Shown piece by piece: positions 8,679 through 17,327 of a DNA stretch of 34,110 bases; within the stretch, counting starts at the first letter, position 1, and each line of letters opens with the position of its first letter. The stretch covers positions 1 to 34,110 of the forward strand of contig VXSG01000080.1 of NCBI GenBank assembly GCA_009838075.1. The letters are read 5' to 3'. The DNA is from Boseongicola sp. SB0665_bin_10 (GTDB lineage Bacteria; Pseudomonadota; Alphaproteobacteria; Rhodobacterales; Rhodobacteraceae). The notes below the pieces were generated by a model. It searched no databases. It was not told where the DNA came from and was given only the letters and a program-made list of their open reading frames with translations. The position numbers and the translations under genes were made by a program.

Positions 8679-8915
8679 ATGCAGGTGCATAAGCTGTCCG
8701 GGCAGATTGCCGTGCAGGATCTGGCGCGCCGCATCGCTGCCCTGCCTACGGGCGGTGGGCGGCGGCTGGTGGCCGTGGCCGGCGTACCGGCCAGCGGCAA
8801 GTCTATGCTTGCCGGTGCCGTCGTTGGAGCGCTGAATGAAACTGGCCACCCGGTCGCTTGTCCGTTCCGAGCGGGGCAGGGATGTCGGAAGCGCTCTTGC
8901 ATCAGGTTCCGATGA
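8679..8915 (+). pseudogene. Truncated P-loop sugar/nucleoside kinase (uridine kinase-like, FrcK type)
   Basis: After a good ribosome site (GAGG, 8669-8672) an ATG at 8679 opens a short frame with LARRIAALPTGGGRRLVAVA followed by GVPASGKSMLAGAVV. The Walker A GVPASGKS (residues 35-42) is that of uridine kinase/pantothenate kinase-like proteins, which in Rhodobacteraceae often sit in fructose or polyol operons. Similarity stops after GHPVAC at about 8861, where the family would continue into its substrate-binding MDGFH motif. The frame then runs into the 3' end of the convergent creatinase gene. Only about 60 of some 200 residues remain, so the gene is broken, probably by the rearrangement that brought in the creatinase block. 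Confidence 0.7.
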
Positions 8916-10116
8916 CATTGTGGCCTGGACCGTAAGGAAATCCAGTGATGTTGGTCGCGCGGTCGTCGTCAACTACCAGAATGTCATGTTCGCGATACCC
9001 GCCCGCACCGGGCTGGCCTTCGGGAACCAGCAGCATGGGTTCCATGGAGATCACCATACCCGGTTCAAGGGTCGTATCAATGTCTTCGCGAAGTTCCAGC
9101 CCGGCCTCCCGCCCATAGTAGTGGCTGAGCACGCCAAAGGAGTGGCCGTATCCGAAGGACCGGAATTGCAGGAGCCCTTCGTCTTCGAGGAACCTGTTGA
9201 TCTCCGCGCAAATTCCCGAGCACCTCGCGCCTGGCCTGATGAGCGAGAGGCCGAGTTCGTGCGCTGCAACGTTTGCGCGCCAGATCCTGAGGGTTTCGGT
9301 ATCGGGCTCCCCGAGAAAGAGCGAGCGTTCGAGCGCTGTGTAGTACCCGCTGACCATCGGAAACGCGTTGAGATTCAGGAGATCGCCGGCTTCAAGCCGC
9401 CGGCCAGTGACAGGGTTATGCGCACCGTCAGTGTTGATGCCTGACTGGAACCAGACCCAGGTGTCGCGATATTCCGAGTCCGGGAAGGCATCGGCGATCG
9501 CGATTTCCATCGCGTTTCGCCCGGCCATTGCGACGTCGATTTCGCGGGCGCCCTCGCTGATCGCCTCCTTGATCGCCCAGCCTCCGATGTCCGCGATTCG
9601 GGCCCCTTCCTTGATGAGCGCGATTTCTGCAGGCGACTTGACCATCCGGAGTCGCATCGTGTCCGGTGCGACATCGACCAGTTCCTCGGCGCCCAGCATT
9701 TTGCGGCACGTCCGTTCGGCGGCAAGTGTCAGGTGATCCGCCTCGATGCCGAGCCGGGCGGGCGTGCCGGTGACGGACTTCACCGCGCGCCAGTAGTTGT
9801 CGCGCTTCCAGTCCGTGTAGACGAGGTTGTCCTCGACCGAGCGCCGCCATGGCTGGCCGGCATCGATGTTGGCCGAGACTGTCGTGCACCGATCCCGGGT
9901 CACGACGCAGCCGTAAGGACGGCCAAAGGAGCAATGAAGAAACCCGGAGTAGTAGGCAATGTTGTGCATCGACGTGAGCAGCACGACCGGGATGTCTCTC
10001 TGCTCCATGACGGCGCGGAGCCTCTCCAAGCGAGCTGCATACTCTTCGGGGGCAAAGGGCAGTTGGGCCTTTTCGCCGTTTTCGAGAACAAGGAATTCTG
10101 GGCGCGTGTCAGCCAT
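8902..10116 (-). CDS. Creatinase (creatine amidinohydrolase)
   Basis: A 404-residue cytoplasmic hydrolase that converts creatine to sarcosine and urea. It matches pseudomonad creatinase along its whole length: TSMHNIAYYSGFLHCSFGRP, NIDAGQPWRR, WFQSGINTDGAHNP with the catalytic histidine at 233, FPMVSGYYTALERSLFL, the FGYGHSFGVLSHYYGREAGL block, and PEGQPGAGGYREHDIL near the C-terminus. The pita-bread fold is shared with prolidases, but the specific blocks are those of creatinase. I chose the ATG at 10116 (GGGAGA upstream) because it gives the family length; the frame is open for 21 more residues upstream. No creatininase or sarcosine oxidase gene lies next to it. It is convergent with the kinase fragment on the plus strand. 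Confidence 0.9.
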   Translation of the reverse strand: MADTRPEFLVLENGEKAQLPFAPEEYAARLERLRAVMEQRDIPVVLLTSMHNIAYYSGFLHCSFGRPYGCVVTRDRCTTVSANIDAGQPWRRSVEDNLVYTDWKRDNYWRAVKSVTGTPARLGIEADHLTLAAERTCRKMLGAEELVDVAPDTMRLRMVKSPAEIALIKEGARIADIGGWAIKEAISEGAREIDVAMAGRNAMEIAIADAFPDSEYRDTWVWFQSGINTDGAHNPVTGRRLEAGDLLNLNAFPMVSGYYTALERSLFLGEPDTETLRIWRANVAAHELGLSLIRPGARCSGICAEINRFLEDEGLLQFRSFGYGHSFGVLSHYYGREAGLELREDIDTTLEPGMVISMEPMLLVPEGQPGAGGYREHDILVVDDDRATNITGFPYGPGHNVIGT

Positions 10117-10216
10117 GGCGGTCTCCCTTCTTGCCATCGCCCCGGCGTACAGAGCCATGATCTCCCGGACACGGACCACCGCCGGGGCAGCGACGCCATC
10201 GCTGCAGGCAATCGTG

Positions 10217-10245
10217 ACGATAGGTTAGCGCGATCTGGCTGGCAA
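10217..10245 (-). promoter_or_regulatory. Candidate creatinase promoter
   Basis: On the minus strand TTGCCA (10240-10245) and TATCGT (10217-10222) are separated by exactly 17 bp and lie about 100 bp upstream of the creatinase start. The -10 is a partial match. The 218-bp gap 10117-10334 holds nothing else that I recognise. Confidence 0.4.
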
Positions 10246-10334
10246 TGCTGTGGTAGCCTCGGCCATGAACCACGCAGACTGTTCCTTGCCGAGACGCAGC
10301 GGCCGGGAATCGGCCCTGGCGTCGGCTCCGAAGC

Positions 10335-11204
10335 CTACATCCCCTCATGGACGTGAGGATCGAGCTCCCTGCGGAAGTCCGCCCGGAACGCCGTAGCCGT
10401 CAATGACACATGGGCTTCAAGCGGCGGACGAATCTCGAACGCCTTGGGTTCGCGAGAGAAGTTCCAGAGCCGGAACAGGCACCATTCGGAGGGGCGCTCT
10501 CGCGACACCGCAACCTCGTTGCGGGAAATGTAGAAGGGCGTTCGTTCCCAGCCGTTGGTTGTCTTCACTTCGATCAGGCGCGTTCGCCCGTCCAGCTCGA
10601 AGCTGGAGATGTCGTAGCCGGCACCGTCCCCGTCCTCCTCCGAGACCCATCGCACCCTGCGGGCGAGGTCGCCCCGGCCGGCACCATGCAGGGCGGCTCG
10701 TTCATGCACCAAAGCCCGCTCCTCTCCGGCACGACCGAGCGCGCGATTGCGTTCGTCGCGGCCCGCGACGTCGAACTTTCTCGCGGTCCGAATCATCTTC
10801 TCGAGATCTTGGGGCGGCGGCACGTTTGACAGGGTGGGCGGCGACCCAACCGGAATTTCCAGGGAACCGGGCGTTCCGAACGCGGGGTGGTTCACGGGAG
10901 TTCTGTCGATCCATTCCGGATGCCGGACGAGCCATCGCATGACGGCTTCGGCCAGGGTCCCCTGATAGTTCCTTGCCGGCCTGTAGCCGCGGACCCAGTC
11001 CTCGCCCAGATCCCTGAGTGCGGCGCTGATGTTCTGATGCTTGAACTCTATCGAGCCGTCGGAGCGATCTTGCAGACGTGGCATCAATGCACGTCGATGT
11101 GCGGACTTCTTGCATCCCCGCCCCGCGACGTCCTTGGCCAGCATCGCGAAGTAGTCTTCGACGATCAGGTCGTTTTCCTCGTCCGTCCATGGCCTGCCTG
11201 GCAT
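10335..11204 (-). CDS. DUF3883 domain protein with PD-(D/E)xK-like nuclease motif
   Basis: A 289-residue protein in two parts. The N-terminal part (about 1-100) is the block WTDEENDLIVEDYFAMLAKD ... SAHRRAL ... GSIEFKHQNISAALRDLG ... YQGTLAEAV, found at the front of several restriction-like nucleases (HNH or DUF3883 partners). The C-terminal part (about 155-285) is DUF3883: GRAGEERAL at 157-165, GYDI with D198, and IEVKT with E212-x-K214. Together these fit a PD-(D/E)xK endonuclease active site. The function is unproven; such proteins are often found in defence or DNA-modification settings. No methyltransferase or partner gene is adjacent. The start is the first ATG after the frame opens; the FGGY kinase gene ends 104 bp upstream on the same strand. 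Confidence 0.8.
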   Translation of the reverse strand: MPGRPWTDEENDLIVEDYFAMLAKDVAGRGCKKSAHRRALMPRLQDRSDGSIEFKHQNISAALRDLGEDWVRGYRPARNYQGTLAEAVMRWLVRHPEWIDRTPVNHPAFGTPGSLEIPVGSPPTLSNVPPPQDLEKMIRTARKFDVAGRDERNRALGRAGEERALVHERAALHGAGRGDLARRVRWVSEEDGDGAGYDISSFELDGRTRLIEVKTTNGWERTPFYISRNEVAVSRERPSEWCLFRLWNFSREPKAFEIRPPLEAHVSLTATAFRADFRRELDPHVHEGM

Positions 11205-11308
11205 CCGGCCAGGCTAACGGCCCTTGAGAAGGTTGTCACCGGCATCCGCGGGGAGATGTGCGCTTCCTGGATCGAGGTCATGTCGCTCGGCACCGCGCTG
11301 CCCGAGTT

Positions 11309-12580
11309 TCAGGACATGCCCGCCGCAACTCGCGCAGCGCCGATCGCCGCTTCCAGATTTCCTGCAGATACGGGCCGGATGCCGAGGGCGTTGGCCCGGA
11401 TTTCGGTGAACGCAGGGTTTCCTGCGCCGCCGCCTGCAGAAAGGATTGCCTCCGGGAATCCGCCGCCTCGGCTCTCGATTTCGCGATAGCACTGCGCTTC
11501 GATCCGCGCGATGCCTTCCAGCAGGCCTTGCAAGAAAATCGCGTCATCTGCAGGCCGAGGCGCAACGCGCGGCGCAAGGTTGGGGTCGTTGACCGGAAAT
11601 CGCTCTCCGGCGCGGATCAACGGATAGTAGTCAAGGCCGGAGGGTTTCGTCACGTCCATGCCGGCGCTCAGTCGGTCAATGTCTTCTGGCGAAAAGAAGT
11701 GTGCCAGAACCGCGCCGCCGGAATTGGACGCTCCGCCCACCAGCCATGCGTCACCGAGCCGATGCGAGTACAACCCGATCGCGGGATCGTCGATGCGCTC
11801 GCGACCGAGCACCTTGATCGCCAGAGTGGAGCCGAGGGAGGTCACGGCCGTTCCGGTCTTGGGAGGTGCTGCCGCGACGAAGGCCGCGATGCTGTCGGTG
11901 GTGCCGGCGCAGACGACTGCATCCGGTGCCAGTCCAAGCCGGGATGCGAGACCGTGTTCAACCTTCGCGACCGGCGTTCCCACTGCGTGGACGCGCGGCA
12001 GCAGGGCGGTGTCAATGACCGCGCCGATCCAGTCAGGCCAGCTTCCTGTCGCGGGATCCAGGCCGGTTTTCAGGGCGTTGTTGTGATCGGAATGTCCGCC
12101 GCGTCCTGTCAGGCTGGCCGCGATGAAATCGGCCTGGTGAAGGAGGTGCCGGGCGTGTCCGTCCGTGTCTTCCGCAACGAGGCGCATGGCGCGCGCCAGC
12201 GCGGAACCCGGTCCTCGCGCAATGTGCGACTTCGGGGCGTGCATGTCGATCCGCCCGGCCTCGGCCTCGAAGCCGCCGGAGTCATACATCAATGCCCTGC
12301 CGACCGGGCGCAGCCTTGCGTCGCACAGCACCATGCTGCCCGACGTGCCGTCGACGGCGACCCGCGAAATCTCCGTTCCACTGCGACCGGTCTCCCTCAG
12401 TGCGGAAACCTGCCGCAAAATGCAGGTTTCCACCGCCTGCCACCACTTTGCCGCGTCAATGCAATCCTGGTTCTGGGGCGGATGCGTCGAGCGGGCCATC
12501 GACAGGACTTCCCCGCATTCGTCCAATATGGCGGTTCGAATGCCGCTCGTGCCCACGTCGATGCCAAGCGCCAGGCTCAT
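11309..12580 (-). CDS. FGGY-family carbohydrate kinase (D-ribulokinase/xylulokinase-like)
   Basis: A 423-residue cytoplasmic sugar kinase. The N-terminal phosphate-binding motif ALGIDVGTSGIRTAILD (4-20) and VDGTSGSMVLCD (76-87) are typical. AGTTDSIAAF carries the likely catalytic Asp, and LSAGGGAGNP is the C-terminal ATP-binding block. The short length and the DGTSGS motif are closer to the D-ribulokinase-like branch than to classic xylulokinase of about 490 residues; the substrate is unproven. The start at 12580 overlaps the aldolase stop by 4 bp (ATGA), implying translational coupling. As last gene of the GntR-MBL-HAD-aldolase-kinase operon it probably phosphorylates the ketose that the aldolase then cleaves. 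Confidence 0.85.
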   Translation of the reverse strand: MSLALGIDVGTSGIRTAILDECGEVLSMARSTHPPQNQDCIDAAKWWQAVETCILRQVSALRETGRSGTEISRVAVDGTSGSMVLCDARLRPVGRALMYDSGGFEAEAGRIDMHAPKSHIARGPGSALARAMRLVAEDTDGHARHLLHQADFIAASLTGRGGHSDHNNALKTGLDPATGSWPDWIGAVIDTALLPRVHAVGTPVAKVEHGLASRLGLAPDAVVCAGTTDSIAAFVAAAPPKTGTAVTSLGSTLAIKVLGRERIDDPAIGLYSHRLGDAWLVGGASNSGGAVLAHFFSPEDIDRLSAGMDVTKPSGLDYYPLIRAGERFPVNDPNLAPRVAPRPADDAIFLQGLLEGIARIEAQCYREIESRGGGFPEAILSAGGGAGNPAFTEIRANALGIRPVSAGNLEAAIGAARVAAGMS

Positions 12581-13554
12581 GGGCGGGAGGCCAGCGCCTG
12601 CCGGTACTTTTCGGCATCCCAGTTCAGGAGCTCTGCCTCGGCCTTCGGCCCGATGGGACTTGCGGACCAGTCCTCCGGAAATCGGCCGAGCACGTCCGAA
12701 AGGCAACGCAGCATGGCTCTCTGGCTCGGGGTTGCATCGGCGCGAAGCGCGATGCCAATGCCCTCGAAGAGGCTGGCTGGCCACGCGCCGACCTGGCCGC
12801 CGCCGGACAGTCCCCCAGGTCCAAGAAAGACGACATGGTCGGGATAGTACGCGCCGGACATCGCCAACGCGCAGGTTCGCGGTTGTTGCGCCATCCACCC
12901 CTCGCGCGCCCATTCCATGCCGGGCTCCGGGGTTGCTTCCGGAAGGTTGTACGGCGCAGCACGATGCGGCATGGCAAGCCGTTCCTCAACTTCGTCCAGC
13001 AGTTCGGACACTTCCGGCACGGAACCGCCGCAGCAGATCAGTCCGTGGTTCTGCAAGATCACAACAGCCGTATCCGCCGTCACCCTTGACATGATCGACT
13101 TCGTCAACGGCAGGCCGGGCTTGGCATAGGGCACCATCACGAAGGGCAGGCCTCCAAGCTTGCTGCGTGCGGCGGCGCAACCCTCAGGGCTGATCGCATG
13201 TGTCAGGGTCGCGACCGAATGCGTATGCACGACGACCGCATGCTCGAATGCGGCGTGAAAGGTCGTCTCGATCGACGGTCGAAGCGCGGTGTGCGGATCC
13301 AGGACAGCTGCTTGGCAACTTCCGTCGCCCGCGGACCCGTGCGCTTCGGCAAGCGCCGCCGCACGGTCAACGGCGACGAAGATGTCCTGAAGATCCGCAT
13401 GCGCCAGTTCCGCGCCCGATGCCTTGATCCACATGACGTTGCCGTCCTTCAGGGAGGTGTTTCCTCCGGGGCCCTGGACCTGGAGCGGATCCTTGCCAAG
13501 ACGGGCGGAAAGGGCGAGGAACGCGGGTTCGGGAGGTGGGAGGCACGCGTTCAT
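12577..13554 (-). CDS. Class II aldolase/adducin family protein, long form
   Basis: A 325-residue metal-dependent aldolase of the FucA/RhaD superfamily. GPGGNTSLKDGNVMWIKASG (28-47) is the phosphate/substrate loop. The zinc ligands are likely H110 and H112 (VVVHTHSVATLTHA) and H170 (LQNHGLICCGG), with E96 (SIETTFHAAFEH) as the probable catalytic acid. About 100 extra C-terminal residues follow the core, as in the aldolase half of RhaD-type bifunctional proteins. Start and stop both overlap neighbours by 4 bp (HAD stop at 13551, kinase start at 12580). It probably cleaves a ketose 1-phosphate made by the adjacent kinase; the sugar is unknown. Confidence 0.87.
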   Translation of the reverse strand: MNACLPPPEPAFLALSARLGKDPLQVQGPGGNTSLKDGNVMWIKASGAELAHADLQDIFVAVDRAAALAEAHGSAGDGSCQAAVLDPHTALRPSIETTFHAAFEHAVVVHTHSVATLTHAISPEGCAAARSKLGGLPFVMVPYAKPGLPLTKSIMSRVTADTAVVILQNHGLICCGGSVPEVSELLDEVEERLAMPHRAAPYNLPEATPEPGMEWAREGWMAQQPRTCALAMSGAYYPDHVVFLGPGGLSGGGQVGAWPASLFEGIGIALRADATPSQRAMLRCLSDVLGRFPEDWSASPIGPKAEAELLNWDAEKYRQALASRP

Positions 13555-14390
13555 GCAAGCAGGTCCATGCGGTATGTGGGTTCCGGCACGCCCTCCGCAG
13601 CGCAGAGTTTGGCCAGGGTGTCCGACACATTGCCAGCCGTGAAATTCTCGCGCAGGAGACCGCCTTGCACGAACACGCTGTCCCAGCCTGCGCCATGTGC
13701 CCCTGCTACGTCGTGCTCCAGGCTGTCCCCGATCATCAACAGGCGCGAGCTTCCAAGGGAACGCTCCACCGCCTCGAACACGTGACGATGAGGCTTGCCA
13801 TAAAAGACCACGTTGCCTCCATTTTCCTTGTGCATGCGAGCAAGTGCGCCGGGAGCCAGCGTGTTGCGGTCCCCGGCGCGCGGGCTGGCGCGATCGGGAT
13901 TCGAGCAATAGACCGTAAGGTTCGCCGTCATCGCGTGGTCCAGAACATCTTGCCAATCTTCCGCAGCGGCGCAATCGGGAAGCCCCATGATCAGGATCGC
14001 CTCGGCCGCTTCCGGCTCGTCACAGATCGTGACATCCAGTTCGCCGGCCCATGAATTCGCGTCTCCATGCGCCCGCTCGACTGAAAAGTAGCTCCGCTCC
14101 GGCACGCGACCGGACCTGACGTCCAGCCAAAGCGCCTCGCCGCTTGTCATGACTTGGTCGAAGAGGCCAGGCGCGAACCCCATGGCCGCGATCCGTTCCC
14201 TGTTTTCCGATGCGCGTTTCCCCGAGTTGGACAGGACCGCAAGCAGCGCGCCGGCGCCCCGCAGCGCTTCAAGCGCAGTCACCGCGCCGGGATACGGTTC
14301 GCTGCCATCGTGCAGCACGCCCCATTGATCCAGGACGATGCCGTCGTATCCGTTTGCCACCTCCAGGATGCTCTCGATGGCACGTGTCAT
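13551..14390 (-). CDS. HAD-IIA family hydrolase (TIGR01459-like sugar phosphatase)
   Basis: A 279-residue haloacid-dehalogenase hydrolase of class IIA. Motif I is VLDQWGVLHDG with the nucleophile Asp at 21, motif II is LSNSGKR, motif III is the lysine in YGKPH, and motif IV is IGDSLEHDVAGAH. The DxWGVLH form of motif I is usual in the alphaproteobacterial TIGR01459 group. It probably removes phosphate from a small sugar phosphate. The gene begins 6 bp after the MBL hydrolase stop and overlaps the aldolase start by 4 bp. A phosphatase beside a kinase and an aldolase may recycle a dead-end phosphate or process the aldolase product. The second copy of the region lacks this gene. Confidence 0.87.
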   Translation of the reverse strand: MTRAIESILEVANGYDGIVLDQWGVLHDGSEPYPGAVTALEALRGAGALLAVLSNSGKRASENRERIAAMGFAPGLFDQVMTSGEALWLDVRSGRVPERSYFSVERAHGDANSWAGELDVTICDEPEAAEAILIMGLPDCAAAEDWQDVLDHAMTANLTVYCSNPDRASPRAGDRNTLAPGALARMHKENGGNVVFYGKPHRHVFEAVERSLGSSRLLMIGDSLEHDVAGAHGAGWDSVFVQGGLLRENFTAGNVSDTLAKLCAAEGVPEPTYRMDLLA

Positions 14391-14396
14391 GCGGGA

Positions 14397-15329
14397 TCAG
14401 TCTTCCATGTCTTCGGGCCTTGCGAGGCTCGAGATGTATGCATCGACGTCTTCGGCCGCCATTGCGGGCGCCTCCTTTCCGGCGGCGCCGGCGGGCATGT
14501 CGCCGAAATGGAACCGGTAGCCCGGAATCGCCTGGCGCCGCCTGCGAATCGGCATGCCTTCGTAGGGGAAGACGTCCGAGCGCGAATTCGCCGCATGGTC
14601 GTGGCACGGCAGGACGTAGTCTGCACGCTTGTCCAGCTCCTCGACCGACTTCCAGCCCTCATAGGAATTGACGAACCTCGCGGGCACCCAGTAGCGCCAC
14701 ATCTCGGCCGGGTTCGGTTCCAGGTTGCGCTCCTCGAAGATCGCGTCGCCGCAAACCACGATGTCGCCCGCGCTGGTGGCGACGCTCACGGCCATGTGTC
14801 CCACGGAGTGTCCCGGCGTCGGGAACATCGTTATGCCAGGCAGCACCTCGCATTCGCCGTCCACCGCCTCGAAGACGCATCCGGCATAGGCCGGCTCGAT
14901 GCCAAGAATGCCGCATTCGTAGGTTCGGTAGTAGAGGGGCAGCGGATTGTACGCCATCTCCAGCTCGGCCTTCGGCGCGATGTAGCGCGCGTTCCTGAAC
15001 GCCTTCATGTTCTGCACGTGGTCCCAGTGGAGATGGGTGAAGATGATCACGTCGATCTGGTCGGGATGCAGGCCGAGCCTCTGTTCCAGGTGCTCGTGCA
15101 CCTGCAGGCAGCCGCGCTTCTCGCAGTTGTGGTGATACTTGCTGGCGCGTTCCTGGTCCGGCAGCCCGGTGTCAATCAGGATCTTGTGCTCGCCGGTGTC
15201 GACGAAGTGGCAGTAGACCGGCTGCCACTTCTTCCTTCCTGCGGGCCCCTTCCAGAAAATGTAGGTTCCGAGGTCCCCGTGAAGCCAGCCGGTGTTTATG
15301 GGATGGATTCTCGTCTCTGCAGCGCCCAT
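14397..15329 (-). CDS. MBL-fold metallohydrolase, N-acyl homoserine lactonase-like (copy 1)
   Basis: A 310-residue dizinc hydrolase. The core motif THLHWDH gives H99, H101, D103 and H104. PTPGHSVGHMAV, VVCGDAIF and VLPCHDHAAN supply the remaining metal ligands (His, bridging Asp, His). Overall it resembles AHL lactonase-type proteins, but placement among sugar genes makes a sugar lactone a more likely substrate than a quorum signal. There is no signal peptide, so it is cytoplasmic. The start is the ATG at 15329 with CGGAGCGG upstream. It follows GntR after 91 bp and precedes the HAD gene by 6 bp. An identical copy lies at 27766-28698. Confidence 0.88.
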   Translation of the reverse strand: MGAAETRIHPINTGWLHGDLGTYIFWKGPAGRKKWQPVYCHFVDTGEHKILIDTGLPDQERASKYHHNCEKRGCLQVHEHLEQRLGLHPDQIDVIIFTHLHWDHVQNMKAFRNARYIAPKAELEMAYNPLPLYYRTYECGILGIEPAYAGCVFEAVDGECEVLPGITMFPTPGHSVGHMAVSVATSAGDIVVCGDAIFEERNLEPNPAEMWRYWVPARFVNSYEGWKSVEELDKRADYVLPCHDHAANSRSDVFPYEGMPIRRRRQAIPGYRFHFGDMPAGAAGKEAPAMAAEDVDAYISSLARPEDMED

Positions 15330-15420
15330 GGGACCGCTCCGTGGTCAGTGATTCAGCTTCTGCGCACAAAAGTATGAAAAGGGACACATTTGCAAGGCCG
15401 ATCTCCGGTGCCGACCGGCG

Positions 15421-16086
15421 TCAATTCGCCCTGAGCGTTTCGAGGAAGCTCGTGGCCATGTGGCTGCGCATGCTCCGGGATGCCGTTGCCGAATCCTCGG
15501 AGAATATGTCGTCGATCAGGCCCTGATGGCTCCGCGCGGAAGCGAGCAGGTCGTCTCGGGTCTCGAACTTCTTCGCCCGGAAGGGCCCCGTGCGCCGACG
15601 GAACTCGGACGCGATCTCGGCGATGTAGGGGTTGCCCGTGGCACGGTATATCGCCAGGTGGAACTCTTCGTTCGCGCGAAGGTACCGTGACCGGTCGCCG
15701 CTTTCCGCAGCGGCCACGCAGGCAGCCTGCGCCGCCTCGATCTCCGACCGCGACAGGAGCGTGAGCCGCTGCGCGGCGATCCTTGCGCATGCGGCCTCGA
15801 TTTCGTGCATGGCCTCGAAGATCTGGCTGAGCTCTTCGCGGCCGTATTCCGCGACAAAGACGCCCCGCCGCGCGCCCTGGACAAGAATGCCTTGCGCGGT
15901 CAGGCGGGACAGCGCCTCGCGCACCGGGGTCCGCGAAGCCCCGAACCGCCTCGCGAGGCCAACCTCGTCCAGTCTCTGGCCCGGCCTCAGGTCGCCCGAG
16001 CCGATCTCCTCCAGGAGCGCCTGCTCGATGCGTCGCGCCATCGAGCGTGGCTGGCCGTCGGCGCGGCTTGTGGCGCTCTTCAACAT
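15421..16086 (-). CDS. GntR-family regulator, FadR/VanR (FCD) type (copy 1)
   Basis: A 221-residue DNA-binding regulator. The winged helix-turn-helix covers about 20-75 (RRIEQALLEEIGSGDLRPGQ, then ARRFGASRTPVREALSRL). An all-alpha FCD ligand domain follows, with metal/ligand-type residues such as NEEFHLAIYRATGNPYI. I place the start at 16086 because GGGAGGA (16098-16104) precedes it; the upstream ATG at 16143 falls inside the operator-like repeats. It is divergent from the ABC transporter operon and upstream of the MBL-HAD-aldolase-kinase genes. It most likely controls both sides and is released by the pathway's sugar or acid. An identical copy lies at 28790-29455. Confidence 0.88.
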   Translation of the reverse strand: MLKSATSRADGQPRSMARRIEQALLEEIGSGDLRPGQRLDEVGLARRFGASRTPVREALSRLTAQGILVQGARRGVFVAEYGREELSQIFEAMHEIEAACARIAAQRLTLLSRSEIEAAQAACVAAAESGDRSRYLRANEEFHLAIYRATGNPYIAEIASEFRRRTGPFRAKKFETRDDLLASARSHQGLIDDIFSEDSATASRSMRSHMATSFLETLRAN

Positions 16087-16137
16087 GCCCTGCCAAGTCC
16101 TCCCTTCCCGGGGCTCACTACACGCATCGAGGCGGAA

Positions 16138-16175
16138 ATGCAAACTTGCATATTCGACTTTCTTTTTGTATGCAA
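16138..16175. promoter_or_regulatory. Operator-like inverted repeats in the GntR/ABC divergent region (copy 1)
   Basis: ATGCAA-AC-TTGCAT (16138-16151) is a perfect 6-bp inverted repeat with a 2-bp centre. TTGTATGCAA (16166-16175) is a near-palindrome of the form seen in GntR/FadR-type operators. They lie 32 bp before the ATPase start and between the divergent genes, so one regulator bound here could control both directions. A single TTGCAAAT element also occurs upstream of the MBL gene (15388-15395, minus strand). Confidence 0.6.
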
Positions 16176-16206
16176 ATTCCTGACACCGGAGAGACGCAGG
16201 AATTCA

Positions 16207-17295
<1,089 letters not shown>

Positions 17296-17327
17296 ATGCA
17301 AGCCGAATCAGCAAGAAGGAGGACCCC

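Noticed and set aside
14397..15329. Quorum-quenching AHL lactonase as a firm call
   Set aside because: The MBL motifs are shared by many hydrolases. No LuxI/LuxR genes are present, and the operon context points to sugar metabolism.
16087..16143. Upstream ATG (16143) as GntR start
   Set aside because: It would place the first codons inside the operator-like palindromes and has no ribosome site. The ATG at 16086 has GGGAGGA upstream and fits the family length.
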